The notes: generated by a model from the sequence alone, not told the origin. DNA of 64,000 nt from Neurospora crassa OR74A (GCF_000182925.2 NC_026504.1:3286001-3350000); one strand, 5' to 3'. Shown: positions 43,896 through 56,631, counted from the stretch's first letter. Made by a program: numbers and translations.

Positions 43896-45055
43896 GGGTG
43901 AGTGGCTTACAATGAACACACAAACAGGCAATGGGACTCCTCCCCCCATGGTTCTCACGCCACCGAAGCCTGGCTCTCGGCCTTGCAACGGCGGGAGCAG
44001 GCGGTGGCATCGCATGGAACCTCATCACTGGCAAACTCCTTTCCGTTTCGGGACTGAAATGGACCTGGCGGATTCTTGCCCTTGTCTCCATTGCTTTTAA
44101 CATTCTTTGCGCCTTTCTCTGCCGCGAGCGGCCTATTAGCTCTTCCACGGGGTCGTTGAAACGCCGATCCTTCAACATCCGTGATTTTGGCCGGACCCAG
44201 GTCCTTCTTATTCTTCTGTGGGGTTTCATAACCGAATTCGGCTACGTCTCCCTCTGGTACTCTCTCCCGAGCTATGCAACCAGTATCGGTCTCACTCCAT
44301 CCCAAGGATCCGTGGTAAATGCCATGTTGAGTTTGGGAGTAGGCGTTGGGCGCCCGCTTGTTGGGTAAGTGAGCTCTCTAACTAACACTGTCTCGCTATC
44401 TATTGCTCCTCAACGTCAATTTCCGGCAGTCTGCTAATTCTCCTATTACTTCACTAGCGCCCTCAGCGACCGCTTCGGCCGCATCAACCTCGCCCTCTTC
44501 TGCTGCTCTTCATGCGCCATCCTCTGCCTAACCCTCTGGATTCTCGCCCGCTCGTACGCCGGCTTGATCATCTTTGCCTTGGCCGCAGGCGCTGGAGGTG
44601 GTTGTTTCTGGTCTACAGTGAATCCTATCCTGGCGGAAACCGTCAGTCTCGCCGAAAGTAGTGCCATTTTTGGCACTATCTGCTTCGCCTTGGTAATTCC
44701 TACCACCTTTGGCGAAGCCATTGCGCTGCAGCTGGTCAAGGGTGGAGACGGCATAAACAAGTTCATTCCGAGCCAGATCTTTGTCGGTTGTACGTTCCTA
44801 GGGGGTACCGCTTTACTCATGCTCCTTCGAAGCTGGCAGATTTGCGAAATTGAGAGGAAAAGTGAGGGCATGGGGAGTGGTCAACATGAGCAGGGCCATA
44901 AGAGGTCTGGAGAAGAAAGCCGAACGGAGGAGGATTTGGAGCAAGGGGTTATGGCTTCGGGAAGAAGCGCTGGGGTGGCGGTGTTGGGCGAGTTGAGGAG
45001 CTCGGCTGCTGGAATGTGGTCTCCGAGAAAACTATTTGTTGCCAGGAGGGTGTAG
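43257..45055 (+). CDS. Monocarboxylate-transporter-type MFS permease
   Basis: Exons 43257-43814, 43928-44364 and 44458-45055 give 530 residues. The joins are LLYIP/AMGLLPPWFS and RPLVG/ALSDRFGR, and both introns have good donors (GTGAGT, GTAAGT). After a ~65-residue polar N-terminus comes the SLC16/MCT signature PDGGYGWVIVAAVFLINVN, followed by about twelve membrane helices in two halves, with GRPLVGALSDRFGRIN as the central MFS loop between helices. The C-terminus is charged and cytosolic. Fungal members (Mch/Esbp6-like) move monocarboxylates, riboflavin or other organic acids at the plasma membrane; the substrate cannot be deduced. Intron 1 contains an A49 run. The gene converges on the SNF2 gene. 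Confidence 0.9.
43845..43893. repeat. A49 homopolymer inside MFS intron 1
   Basis: Forty-nine consecutive A lie 30 bases after the GTGAGT donor and fill nearly half of the 113-nt intron. It is the longest homopolymer in the window. Confidence 0.95.
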
Positions 45056-45577
45056 CGGTGGGTGACATGTCACGGTAGAAAGCGTTTGGTTTACTCAGGT
45101 TTAGGACTGGTCAGCGAAATCATGTGTTTGTATAGATCTAAAAGCACTAATTAACTCTGATGGAAGTATCTCCCGCCAAGCGACTACCTGTGTAAATATC
45201 CGCGTATATGCTTTTGAACCCCCAGTTGTGCCTGGTCCTGCGCCTCAAATGCTTCCCTAACATAGGTAAGGGATGGCAGCAGAACCGTGCTGAAAGCGCT
45301 GTTAGCAGAATAACGGGCAACAACTAGTAGTGAAGGGGCAGCAAAGGCGAAAAGTATGTACGGCTCAAAGCCCTTCGAAGTGCATCCCAGTCTTCGCAAA
45401 ACCTGTCCTGATCGTGCTTTCCATAAACACCGTCGTAACGAAGTAATGTTGCTCTTCGTAGATATCGGATAGAGAACACTACTCCTTAGAAAAAGAGCCA
45501 CCGAATAAAGCAGAAGAAAATTGCAAGTGGCTGTCAAGTTCTGAAAGAAACCGACAGCTTCAACCTTCAGTAGTCTC
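45056..45577. other. Convergent 3' regions of MFS and SNF2 genes
   Basis: 522 bp tail-to-tail spacer with no recognisable feature. Confidence 0.5.
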
Positions 45578-48500
45578 TCACCAATCACTATCATCGCTGT
45601 CACTGCCAGAGTCGGAGTCGGAGTCATTGCCAGACTCGCCCTCACCACCGCTCGTTGCGTCTTGGTCTTCATCACCCTTGTCACTTTCGTCATCCTCATA
45701 ATCACTCTCGATTACAAGAGTACCGTCGGTTCGTCGTCTCGTCCGTCCGAAAAGAGATCCTACCTCCTCGTCCGTGAGCTTATGCTTGGTGTTATCATTC
45801 GTCTGGATAGCCTTGCTGATGGCTTTCAGCTTGTCTTCTTGTAAGTCGATAATCCGCTTGTCGATGGTATTCTTTGCTAGGATCCGCGTGAACCAACTTT
45901 CTTTCTTCTGCCCACTGCATTGATGTTAGCAACCATGACATGCCACCTGGTTCTACCAGATAAGACCTCATTCGCGGTTGAACCGTGACTTACAACCTGA
46001 ACACACGACCAAATGCTTGTTTTTCTTCACATCATTGTTAGTATCATAGTGTCATATGAACCTTCGGAGGTACATAAAACATACCCATCCCATTGTTCCA
46101 CCAGGCATCCAGTATAACTACGCGATTGGCGGCTGCCAGATTGAGAGATTGTCCTCCGACTCGCAAAGACGACACCTGGACGGGACCTTAGTCAGTATCA
46201 GGAAACGGAGAGATCTCATGATGTGCGAGAAAGGTCAACCTCTTCTGAGACATGAATTCTTACCAGAACTTTGATCCTTGGGTTCGTCTGAAAGGCTTTG
46301 ATCTGATCCTCACGGACGGTTGGACCCATTCCGCCAAAGAGGTAAAGGAAATCGATTTTCTCCTGTTGCAGCACACGGCCCAGAATTCTACCCAGAAGAA
46401 TCCAGTGGGTAAAGACGATAATCTTGTCATCAGGCGCGTCTTTCTGCCATTCAAGAATGATGTCTTTCAATCTGGTTGTTTTAGCGCTGGGTGTCATATT
46501 TACCGTGTGCTTCCTGTCAGCCTCCGCGAGAAAGGTTGCATTCTTAGGATCACCCATAGGCTGGAACCCATGAAAGTCGTCGCCGAGGTCATGTTTGCCT
46601 TCCTTGCTTTTTCTGATGTTATAAGATTTTCTCGCCGTCGAAGCCATATCTGATACTGATGCCCTGTCGTCTCGCTGGCTCTGAGTGCTGTATCTAATGA
46701 TCAATGGGTCCAACAACGCGCGACGACATGTGGAAACTGGGCAAATATAACGCTTCGCCTTCCGTGACTTTGCCCTCTCAACGTGGTCACGGATGCATTC
46801 AGGGCAGTAGAAATGATCGCACTAAGGCAGCTCTTGGTCAGTCTATCACTAGGTAGAAAGGATTCAGAAGATGGAGGAGGACCTACCTTTGGTTCATTAT
46901 GTTCCGGTTCATTTGTCAATTCCAAACACACGCTGCAAATTTCCGCTCTGCTTTGCATGTCCATTTTTGCCTTCTGCATGCTTTCAAGTTGCGGGGCTAT
47001 GTCGAACTCTTCACCATAGTCGCCTTCTCCGAACTTGTCGTGGTCGTCCCCCGCATAAGGTTGACGTCTGAGAACACCCTGCTGAACTAACCCATCACAC
47101 CAGCGACCTATTTGTTGAACATATCTCTGATTAGTCTTGAGCTTGCAAAGCTCGTCCTTCAGCTTCTGTATGTCATCCGGCGTGAAGTGGTCACGCATGA
47201 GGGACTCGAGTAGGTATGGGTGGGCGGTAGCTTGCCGCAATCGAAGAGCTAGGGTGAGGTATGATTTAATAAACTTGTCAGCTGTTGTGTCCATGCTTGC
47301 GCGTTGCATGAATTTGTCGTTGAGCTCCTTCCTGAACTTGCCCTCTACCATTCTGTAAATGAGCGTCTCCTCTCTGGAGAAGTTAACCCATAGTTCCAGA
47401 TCAGGGTGCGTAATAGGAATTTTAAACAAAGCTCTGCCCAGGAAAACAGTTGTGATATCCCGCTTCAAAACGATTTCAGAAAGAAGAGCGGAGAGATCAG
47501 CAGGAAGACCTCGAGCTTGTTGGGGCTTTTGCAGCTCGTATTTCTTTCTGAAATGCCTGAATGAATCGATGTTTGGGACCTTCAAAAAGCGTAGAAAGGG
47601 GTAAAGCTCGGAGAGACCGTTTTGAAGGGGCGTTGCGCTGAGTAACCACTTGTATTCACCCTGGAGCGCAAGACATGCCCTAGCTGTCTGGGTGTTGTGG
47701 TTTTTGATAGCGTGGCACTCGTCCAGAATTACTCGGAACCACTTGACTTTGAAGAGCTCTCCTTCTCGTTCCTTCATGCGCTCAGATACTTCTGGCAGGC
47801 TTAGACCTTTTTGAAGTAGAGATTCCTGAGACCGTTCACTCGGAAATCCTTTGACCACCTCTTGATAGCTGCTGACGACTATGTCCATCCTGTTCATGCT
47901 GCCCTGTCGCATGCGATGCTGGCGAGTAGAATGGTACTGATCGAATGTCATGCGAGATGTATGTTTTCCGATCTCCTCCATCCATTGCGAAACTGCAGAG
48001 GCCGGGACGACGATTAGGGTGCCACCACGAGTAGGATCTTCATCTCTGTCCCATGGAGGATTACCAGCAATGCATGCCAAGGTCATTACTGTCTTTCCCA
48101 AGCCAGTATCATCGCACTGAAAACCGCCGGGAACATCTCCAGAACGTTCTCTGTTCACCATCCATCCAGCGCCAGCAAATTGGTAGTGATGAAGCCGAGA
48201 CTTAAGACCAGTGATCTTCCATGTGCCACCATCTTGCTTATAATTCTTCTTGCCAAATGCAACACGCGCTTCCTTTAGCTGTTTTAGATCACCTGCAATT
48301 CTCTTCTTCTCTTGGGGGGTAAGCATGTCGTCGGCTTCAATGACATCTCTGATATGCTTCTCCATCCCTTCAACAGTCTTTGCTTCCTCGGGGAGATGGT
48401 CGAATGTCGCGAGGATCCTCATATGATTTCTGGCTATCACTGGGTCCTCTCCGCCCAACATACTGGTGATCATCTGCATGGCCTTCTCCTTCTGCTTTTT

Positions 48501-49601
48501 CTTCTTGTGTGCCGTCATCTTTGGCTCAGGCTTGGGTTTCTTGGCTCTGGCCTTCCCAGGCTCCGCATACGCCCCTTTTCGTTTCTTGTTAGTATCCGAT
48601 GTTAGAACCCTGCTGTTACGGGGCGTATCTCTGTCCCTGTCTCCATCCACACTCGGCGGTTCGACAGATGCCCCAAGTCTCCGTCGAATACTCTCAATCT
48701 TTCGGTCGACTTCTTCAAGCCTCATCTCACACCTTGGTGTTAATTTGCCCTTGGCGCTACGGCGCTCCAGCAAATTCTGCTCTGCCACCAGTATCTGCAG
48801 CTCATACTCCATCTCCTCAATGTCATCATCATCGTCCCCCTCGTACTCATTATCGATATGCTGGACCTCTCTGCCAGATTTTGGGCGTTTCTTCGGTGAG
48901 CGTTTCGAGCCATCTTTACCACCCGCAATGGGTCTGCGGCCGTGGCGGCGCCGCCGTTCGCTTGCGATAGACCCATCGGAGAGTTGTGCGTATTCGTCCA
49001 TCATAAACTCATCTGTCTCTCCGTCTCTGTCGGAATGTTGGGAGACAAACAGATTGTCACCACTGACTGCACCATTGTCGTTGTCATGGTCGTCAATTCC
49101 ATTGTCATATTCTTCGACTTTGACAGTAACCTTCTTTCCCTCAAGACCAGTAACATCAGGCGCAACTCGGACTTGTGTGCTAAAGGGCTTAGAGTTGGCC
49201 TTCATTCTGACGTGTTCCGGGACATCGGCTTCATCGATGATCATACAATCATCGTCATCGTCATCACCAACGCCAACAGCTGAGTTCACAATATCGTTCT
49301 TCCGGGCTTTTTGTTGGTGAACCGGCATAATGTTATTGACGTCCAGACTAGCGACGTCCTCCTGCTTGACAGTTGTGTCCTTGGCTGTGTTCCGGATGCC
49401 GAAGAAAACTCGGTTTCGGACACTTTGGATAAAATCCTCAGGGTCTTCTGCCTTGATCTCATCACCGCGAGACAGTAACCACTGCTGGCGTATCTCTCCA
49501 GTGGATCGGGTATCAGTGCTCATGTTGGGCCTTGCTGGAGCTGAGTATGCCCTTGTACCCCCGTCTTCGGGATGTGAATCTGAGAGTTGCTCCATGATCA
49601 T
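45578..49601 (-). CDS. SNF2-family ATPase with embedded RING finger (Rad5/Rad16-like)
   Basis: Five exons, 49601-46887, 46821-46264, 46175-46085, 46024-45994 and 45914-45578, give 1,243 residues. The N-terminal ~440 residues are acidic and basic disordered sequence with a putative coiled coil. The ATPase has motif I DDTGLGKTVMTLACI (about residue 496), DECHAIKNHNTQTARACLA (about 627), LLSATPLQNGLSELYPFL, then a C3HC4 RING (Cys889, 892, 906, His908, Cys911, 914, 932, 937) inserted before helicase motifs IV-VI (IIVFTHWILLGRIL, VSSLRVGGQSLNLAAANRVV, AFGRVFRFGQKKESW). This layout marks the Rad5/Rad16/HLTF class, which remodels chromatin or replication forks and ubiquitinates. No HIRAN domain is seen, so it is not plainly Rad5. 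The C-terminus is a Ser/Asp tail. An in-frame ATG two codons later is an equal start. Confidence 0.88.
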
Positions 49602-51029
49602 GCAGAGCCTACCCTGTCTGAAAGACTGGGGATGTTGATGATGTGACTGGCTTTAAAGCGGAGTGCTGAATGGCTATGACAGACATGTTAGAAAGATTAA
49701 CGAGTGGCAGCTGAGGTGATTCTCAACTTTTTGGCAGGATCAAAACTTGACTCACCGAGAGATGTCTCTGAAGTGTAGATAGTGATAAGAGAGGCTAAAC
49801 TGAGCGTACTGGGACCTCCCCACCCCTTGGAAACAAGTACTGAGTAGGGCGTCCGCAATGATAGGTGATGGAGTAGGCGCTAGTGCTAGATGCCTTGGAG
49901 TGGGTGGGAACAGACGGATAGACCGAAGACCATCAACGGGAATGAAGGTTGAGGTGCTGGAAGAAGAAGTGAGATCTAGAGAATTGGGGAGGAAGGGAGG
50001 TTTATATAGACTGGCAGCAGAGCGAGGTCGGAGAAGTTGGCAAGTGACGTATCTTGCTGCCGAGGAAGTCTCGCAGATGTTTGCCTACGAGGGCTATATT
50101 CGGCCTTTGCAAAGCGTCATTTTCATCTGGAATATCCGATTGATGACTTCGTGGGAGAAGATCTCGACCATCTTGACCGCCGACACGGGGAAACAGGATG
50201 AAAGGTGTGTCGAGTCTCGTGCGACAGACGTGGAGTTACTTCTCGAGGCAGCCCCATCGAGTCAGGGAGGTGTTACAAATCTTTATGGTTGAAGGCCGCT
50301 CAGGAGGGGGGTTTTTTTTTTCGACAGGAGAGTTGGTAGTTGCTTGGAATACTGAAATTTGTGGACTGAACTCAAAGTGATGGTAATATCCCTGAGGAAA
50401 AAGAAAGTGAACGTGAGCGGTGGGAAAACGCTGCGGCCTGAATGATTGGCTTTGTTGGAGAAAGGAAAAAGGGCTTTCCAGGCCATGTCTGACTACCGTA
50501 CCTACGTCTACCTAACCCTACTAAGTTGATAAAATCGTGTAGTCGGGTGCTCTTTCCGACCATAACATCCTTCAGTTTCCAGAGCACACATTGCACCTTC
50601 CCTGTGTCAATTCTCTCTGTGATGATCAAGGCGCCGTGATATCTTTCTGACACGAAAGGAAATGGCGATCCGGGTAGATAGCATCTTCTCCGGCAATCAC
50701 TAAAAGTACATCCTGGCAGTCCATTTTCCTGCCTCTGAACGAAAAGATGAAAGAGAAATGGACCCGGAACTTCAGATGAGATATCGCAATCGAAAGGCGC
50801 CAAACGCTTGTGTAGATTTGCAACTCACATGGGAGCAATGACTGGGGCGTGAGTCCAATCTGAGAATCCCCTGAAGATAAACACACTCACTCCCAGAACG
50901 CCTTACACAACTCAGAACAATATGACCGCAATCTCACCATCACCATCACCATCACCATCACCATCACCATCACCATCACCATCACCATCACCATCACCAT
51001 CACCATCACCATCACCATCACCATCACCA
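49602..51029. other. Intergenic between SNF2 and ankyrin-like genes, with CACCAT repeat
   Basis: It holds the SNF2 promoter and the 3' region of the ankyrin-like gene. A plus-strand open frame at 49858-50292 (144 codons) has no motif. The right end is the hexanucleotide repeat described separately. Confidence 0.5.
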
Positions 51030-51030
51030 T
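50935..51030. repeat. Perfect (CACCAT)16 hexanucleotide repeat
   Basis: Sixteen perfect CACCAT units, 96 bp, on the plus strand, that is (ATGGTG)16 in the ankyrin-like gene sense. The last base of that gene's TGA stop codon is the first base of the repeat on the sense strand. Confidence 0.97.
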
Positions 51031-54000
51031 CAATCCAACTCTCCAGTAATATACCCCATCTGCCTCCTGCCCCCTCCTGGCTGACCCGCCCCATTCAAGC
51101 TCCTCGCCAACCTCTCCTGCGTCTCCACCAACTTCTTATGCTCCCCCAACCTCTTCACCATCCGCGCATCACTCATCGCCTCGATCCTCTCCATCTCCCT
51201 GCGTTCGTGCACCCTCACATCACTCAGCTGCTTCGCCGCTTGCAGCCTCTGCTGCTCCCACTGCGCCGTCTGTTCCCGCTTCCTCTCTTCCATCTCCAGC
51301 TCCGCCTCGCTCACCAGCCTAGCCCTCGATAATCCGGCTTCGAGAAGCTGGCGCTCATGCTTCATGCCCGCTTCGCGTTCAGCTTTACGACGGTGCAGTT
51401 CGGCCGCGAAGGCTTCTTCTTCGACCGTCTGCCGGCTGCGCACGGCTTCCATCTCCTCGTCCCGCTGCCGGCGGATGCGACTATCTTCTAGCTCGGCGCG
51501 CGCGAGGAAGATTTTGTTTTGCATGGTCGCAATCTCCTTTGTGCGCGCAATGGCAATGTGGTGTTCCTCTGTCTCCTTTTCGATACGCTCGGCGCGGGCG
51601 CGACGTTCGCGTTCGGCGCGAAGGAGCTCGCGGGGCAGGTTGACGGCGCCTTCGGGCTGTGGCCCGTCGTTGGCGTAGTAGACGTCCCGGCAGCGGTAGG
51701 ATCTAAGGAGGTTGAGGAGGGCGGAACGGTCGGTGCTGTTGGGCGGGAGGATTCGGAGGAGGTATTGGGTGGGAGAGTAGGTGTACACGCCGTCGGTCCA
51801 TTGGTGGTCGGGGGCGTTGATGGTTTTCCAGACACCGGCTTTGAGGAGAGCGCGGGTGATGGGGAGTGGGTCGGTGGAGTGCAGGGCGAGGAGGAGCACG
51901 GATTTTCCGTCGGCTTGGATGGAGAGATCACTGCCTCGCTTGATCAGTTCGGCCATGACTTTTTCCATATCCTTTTCTTGGGTTGATGATAGGGGGCCGG
52001 TTTCGGCTGCGTTGAGGCATAGTTCTCCTAGGGCGGACCGGCCGCCATGAACGATACTAGGGAAGTCGGGATCGTGGCCGAACTCGATCAGCACTTTGAC
52101 TGCTTCGAGGTTGAGCTTCCTAGCGGCGTTATGCAGGGAACCATCGTTGAGAGATGGCTCGGCAGCCAAGAGACTCGCCATCATGGCTGTGCCTAGTTCG
52201 CCTCCAATCGCAGTAGCCAGTGCCATCGGAGTGTTATTATCAGCATCAGCAACATCCACATCGGCACCAGCGAGAAGGAGCGCCTTGACCAGATCTGGCC
52301 GTCTGTTTTGGATGGCGAGCATAAGCGGAGTCTGTTTGGACACTCGTGTCTCAAAATTGACTTTTGCCCCTTTGTCAATGAGAAGCTGGATGATACTGCT
52401 GCTGATGCGCTTTTGAGGCTGACTCAATGCCCAAAAAAGCAGATTGACCTGTTCTTCTTCGCTGCTATCCATGACTCTCATGGTCGTGAGCTGGTCATGA
52501 TAATAGCCTGCATTCAGAAGCGTTTCCAGCAGTTTCTCTGACCGAGGATATTTGTTGAGCGCACGAAGTAGAATCGGCGGGGAGGACGGTGTCATGACGT
52601 CTAGCCCTTCTCCCTCAAAGTCGTAGCAGATGAATAGTTCGACCAGTGACAGGATCTCTTCTTCTTGGAGGTCTGCGTCAAATATGTGGGGAAACGCCAT
52701 GGAAACCGAGTGAGCATCTGGATTCTGCTGCAGAATCAGCTGTATAAGTTCCGAATTCGCCTTCTTGGCTGCTTTCTGCAGCACGAGCCCATCCTGACAA
52801 GTGACGCTCGCCCCATGTTGTAGCAAAAGTGTTGAAAACCGACGAGCCAGTGCTTCATGTTCAGTCCCGTATGCGTCAACAGCAACATTCAAAGCCGGGA
52901 ACAAAGGCTCACCACCCTCTGCGCCCTTCTCCAGCAACATCTCTGCAATCAGGAGACCTTGTTCAGTCATCCAATCCTCAGCTGCCTCTGGAGTAAAGGA
53001 ATGTTCGAAAGTCCACGAGACATCCTTTCCGGGAACATCAAACGTCAGCAAAGCCTCCAGCACATCAACCCGGTACGACCGAGTCGCATCCATCAACGTC
53101 TCGCACCCATTTACCAAAGGCGAAGCACCATGCGAGAGCAGGAGCCGAATCAAGCGAACATCGCTCTCCTCCTTTACAGCCCTATGCAGCGCGGTATGCA
53201 CATCCTCCGATGGCTCTAGCCCTGCAGCAAACAGCCACTCAATGACTTGATACCTTGCGTCCTGGCTCGATTTCCGGCTGGCTTTCAATGCTTTAAGCAA
53301 GGTCTGTTGCGACGGTTTCTTTTGCCGATCACCTGCTGCTTCTTCCACACCCAACATCAACTTTAGACTTTTCAGCGCTGTCCTCTTGGTCGCCTTCCAA
53401 ATAGCTTCGCCAGAGTTGTAATCCGGATCCGCCCCATAAGAAAGCAGCAAGCGCACCAGAGCCTCGCCGTCATCGCCAAGAATTCCCGCGGCAATAAGCT
53501 GTTTGTCCACGACCTCGCCGTTGACTCCTCTTTCCAGCAGGAGTCGGAAGATCTCCGTACGATCCTTGACATCCGTGACACTAACACTCGCTGCTTCAAA
53601 CCCCTTTACTAAAATCGGCTTCTTGACCTGAGCCGTGGGGTGCAACAGTGCGCTCAAGACGGAGATGGCAGCGCTCTTGCAAGCTTCTACTATCGCTTGA
53701 CCTTCCTGGTGCTCGAGGCTGGCTCCGTGGCCCATCAATAGATTGACAAGTATCAGGTTTCCATCGGACGCCGCGGTGACGAGTGCGTCGGAGACTTCAG
53801 AACCGGACACCCCCCTCTTAAGCAGTGATGCGCAAATCTTAGGATTCTTGAGCTTGACGGCTTGTGCAAAGGTGGTATTGAGCACCGCTGCAGGGTATTT
53901 TCGTGAAGACTTTGCCAAAATCAATTCCACTGCTTGAACATCCTGCTTCTCCACCGCGAGACCGAGGGCTTTGCCATCTGTTGAGTCGGCGTAGGTTGAT

Positions 54001-56631
54001 AGAAGTTCGATCAGTTGGTAGTCAGACAAATGGGCATGTAGAGCGTAGCTCAGCGCCCTATTAACTTCTATACTCGGAATGCCGGCTTCGACAAGCTTCC
54101 GGGTGAAATCTTGACGGTTACTGGAATCCGGTATGTTCACCGAATGTCGAAGTGCCGCAGCTAGGGTGTCGGGTGCTGGCTTAACACTCAGCATTAGGTC
54201 CGTCAACTGTGTGCTACATGCCTTTACGGCGCAACAGAATGCGGCGGCGTTGTGGGAATTGATGTCTGCACCGGCTGAGAGGAGAATTCCAACGACATCA
54301 TAGTTGCGACTTTCCAATGACATCTGAAGAATAGCCTGAACCTCGTTATATAAGAGAACATCTAGGTGATCCTTTTGTGGGATTTGGCATGAGAGAAGAA
54401 GAGACATTTTGGCAGCTTTTGCAGCTGTCGTTGGCACTTTGGAGAGATCGTTGAGGCCGCGATTCACTGTTTCGGGTGTCGGCTTTCCGTACTGGATAAC
54501 GAGCTCGAGGATGGCAGGATCGGGATCGCGAACAGCTTTGAACAGTTAGAAACGCATTATCTATAACAGCAGAAACATATAAGTCAAGCATACCGAGAGT
54601 GACAGGCTCGCCGTCTTTGAAGTTGGCATCCACATTACCATGTTTCAGCAGGAGAGAGAATAGTTGTACATCCAGAGGTTGGGTAGCTAGTAATTGTGAC
54701 AGTGCCGCGGATACTTCGTTCCCTTCTCGACCAGCGCCTGCCTGAAGCAATAACTCCACGATCGTATACCGGACTTCTTGATGTTTAATCAACATGGCTT
54801 TAGCCATAGCCGCAACAGACGTTTGAGGTGAGAGTGGCCTCTTGAGCATTTTGCGCAGGAGTGGTACATCCCCAACAGCAATGGAAGCCAAGACTCCATA
54901 TTTATTGTCGGAGTATGTGCCTTCAGTGTATCGCAAAAGAAGGGAAATGAACCTATCGTCTCGTCTGGGGTGTTGTTCTTCGATTGCCCCTGTCAACGCA
55001 GCGGATAGACAGGGCCCAGAAAGCCCAGCAGCCAGAAAAGCCTCGGTAATGAGGTAACGTTCATTAGGAGCCAATTTCTTGACCTGCGGAAACACTTGCT
55101 CCAGCGTTGACGGGGACGGCTTTCCTGTCAGAAGCTTCTTCACCATGTCTATGTTCTCGATCATGACTGCGTTGTTTAGAGCCATTCCATTCAAGTGGTC
55201 CACCGAGGCCATTTCATGTCGGGCGTGCTTCATCTGTGGCGAGCCTTTTCGGAGCTTCCCTTCTGGAACAGGGTTTTCGGGAAAATACGGTGTAAGCAGC
55301 AAATTTACCGACTGATCATCTCCAGCCCTCACCGCAGCAATGAGCGCGTCGCCCAACGCAGTGCCCCCGGCACCTTTCCGAAGCAGGATGTTGAGAAAGG
55401 CATATCGGTTTTCCGGGCTGACTGTCGTCGGAATCACTCCAACACACCGAGATGCGAGGCTGGGACTCAGACGCGTTCGATCATTTAATAGTAGCTGAAG
55501 AAGGTTGTAGTTTCCTTTCGTAATGATATCACATAATACCTTGGCATCTTGGTACTCAACTGAAGCTCCGTTTTGGACCAAAAGATGAATCATGTCGACA
55601 TTTTCAGCCTGGCACGCTTGCTGCAAGGCGACGGCCGCCATATCGCCAGGGGCACCGGCGCACAAAAGCGCCTCTGTCAAGAACAGCTTCTCATTGGGGC
55701 CAATGGATTGGCTGAGAAGCTGTTTGAAGCTCTCCATCAGACCGGCCCCTCCGGGTGTAGGTGGCTGTTTCCCCGTCAAGATGGCGAGTGCAATGTCAAC
55801 TCTGCTCTGCCCAATCGCTGTCCTGAGAGCTTCGGCCGTGTCAAAGTCGGCATCCGCGACTGACCTGCTCAGTCTCCAGACCGTCTCAAGACATCCCTTT
55901 CGTGAGGCATCGATGAGGCATAAGGAGAGTAGCTGTGACGAGAAGCCGCCCGGTGACTGAAGAATAAGTCCTACAAGATCCGGATGACCACCCGCAATAC
56001 ATAGCTGGCGAAATTCGATTTGGGCATTCTGCGACTGGGCAGGATTTGCGCCGCGTTGCAGTAGCAGGCCCAGTATTATGAGGTCTTTGGATCGTATTGC
56101 GTCGGGCAATGCCATGTCGAGCGCGATATGGTCTGCATAATGGACCAAGACGGCAACCATGTCCGTTTGACGGTTCTGGATCGCCTTCTGCAATATCTCA
56201 CTCCGTTCTTGGGACTTCAAGCTCCTTCTTCTAGACAGAATGGAGTCTGACCTGCTGCCTTTTAAAGCTTTGATGTTCGGATCCCCCCCAAGCTCGAACA
56301 GTTTTCGAATGAGAACATTTGCGATAGCGGGCGAACCCCCAGAGGCGACATGGTTGTCGAGGGCGTCGAAGATTTCTTTGGCTTCCCATGGCTTCTTGGT
56401 AGACGAAAAGGCTCGTTTTAGGGTACTTTGTGAGCTTTCAGGGTTCTCAGCTTGTCGTCGGTGTCTGAGGAGTTCTTCCGCTTGCAAATCATCTTGTGGG
56501 CTCGGGGTAGGTAGTCGGGTCGGAGGGAGTGGCGAGATAGGCGGTAGCTCGGTAACACCAACGGCGACAGCGAGTTCCAGGAGTCGGGCCCGCCGACTAT
56601 CCTGTGAACGTTGAGGCGACACAGCTGCCAT
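51030..56631 (-). CDS. Giant ankyrin-like repeat protein with C-terminal coiled coil
   Basis: Exons 56631-54594 and 54535-51030 give about 1,847 residues; the 58-nt intron (GTATGC donor, TCAAAG acceptor) joins GEPVTL/AVRDPDPAIL in frame. After a Pro-rich ~90-residue start, almost the whole protein is helical repeats with LLL..GA endings. Two unit types alternate: one like NGASVEYQDAKVL, and one like RYAFLNILLRKGAGG followed by ALIAAVRAGDDQSVNLLL. Only a few late units are canonical ankyrin (QTPLMLAIQNRRPDLVKALL, NNTPMALATAI). The last ~200 residues are a highly charged coiled coil (Glu/Arg/Lys). No NACHT, NB-ARC, kinase or lipase domain is seen. Ankyrin-like solenoids bind proteins; the role is unknown. 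The 5' end is uncertain: the frame stays open 32 codons upstream of this ATG and contains an acceptor-like CACTTACAG ending at 56707, so further exons may be missing. Confidence 0.8.

Noticed and set aside
43107-44015. 302-codon minus-strand open frame opposite MFS exon 1
   Set aside because: It runs through the A49 tract as poly-Phe and the T28 tract as poly-Lys, which marks it as an artefact.
50912-51094. Asp-Gly repeat open frame on the minus strand
   Set aside because: It is merely one frame of the (CACCAT)16 repeat; the ankyrin-like gene stops before it.
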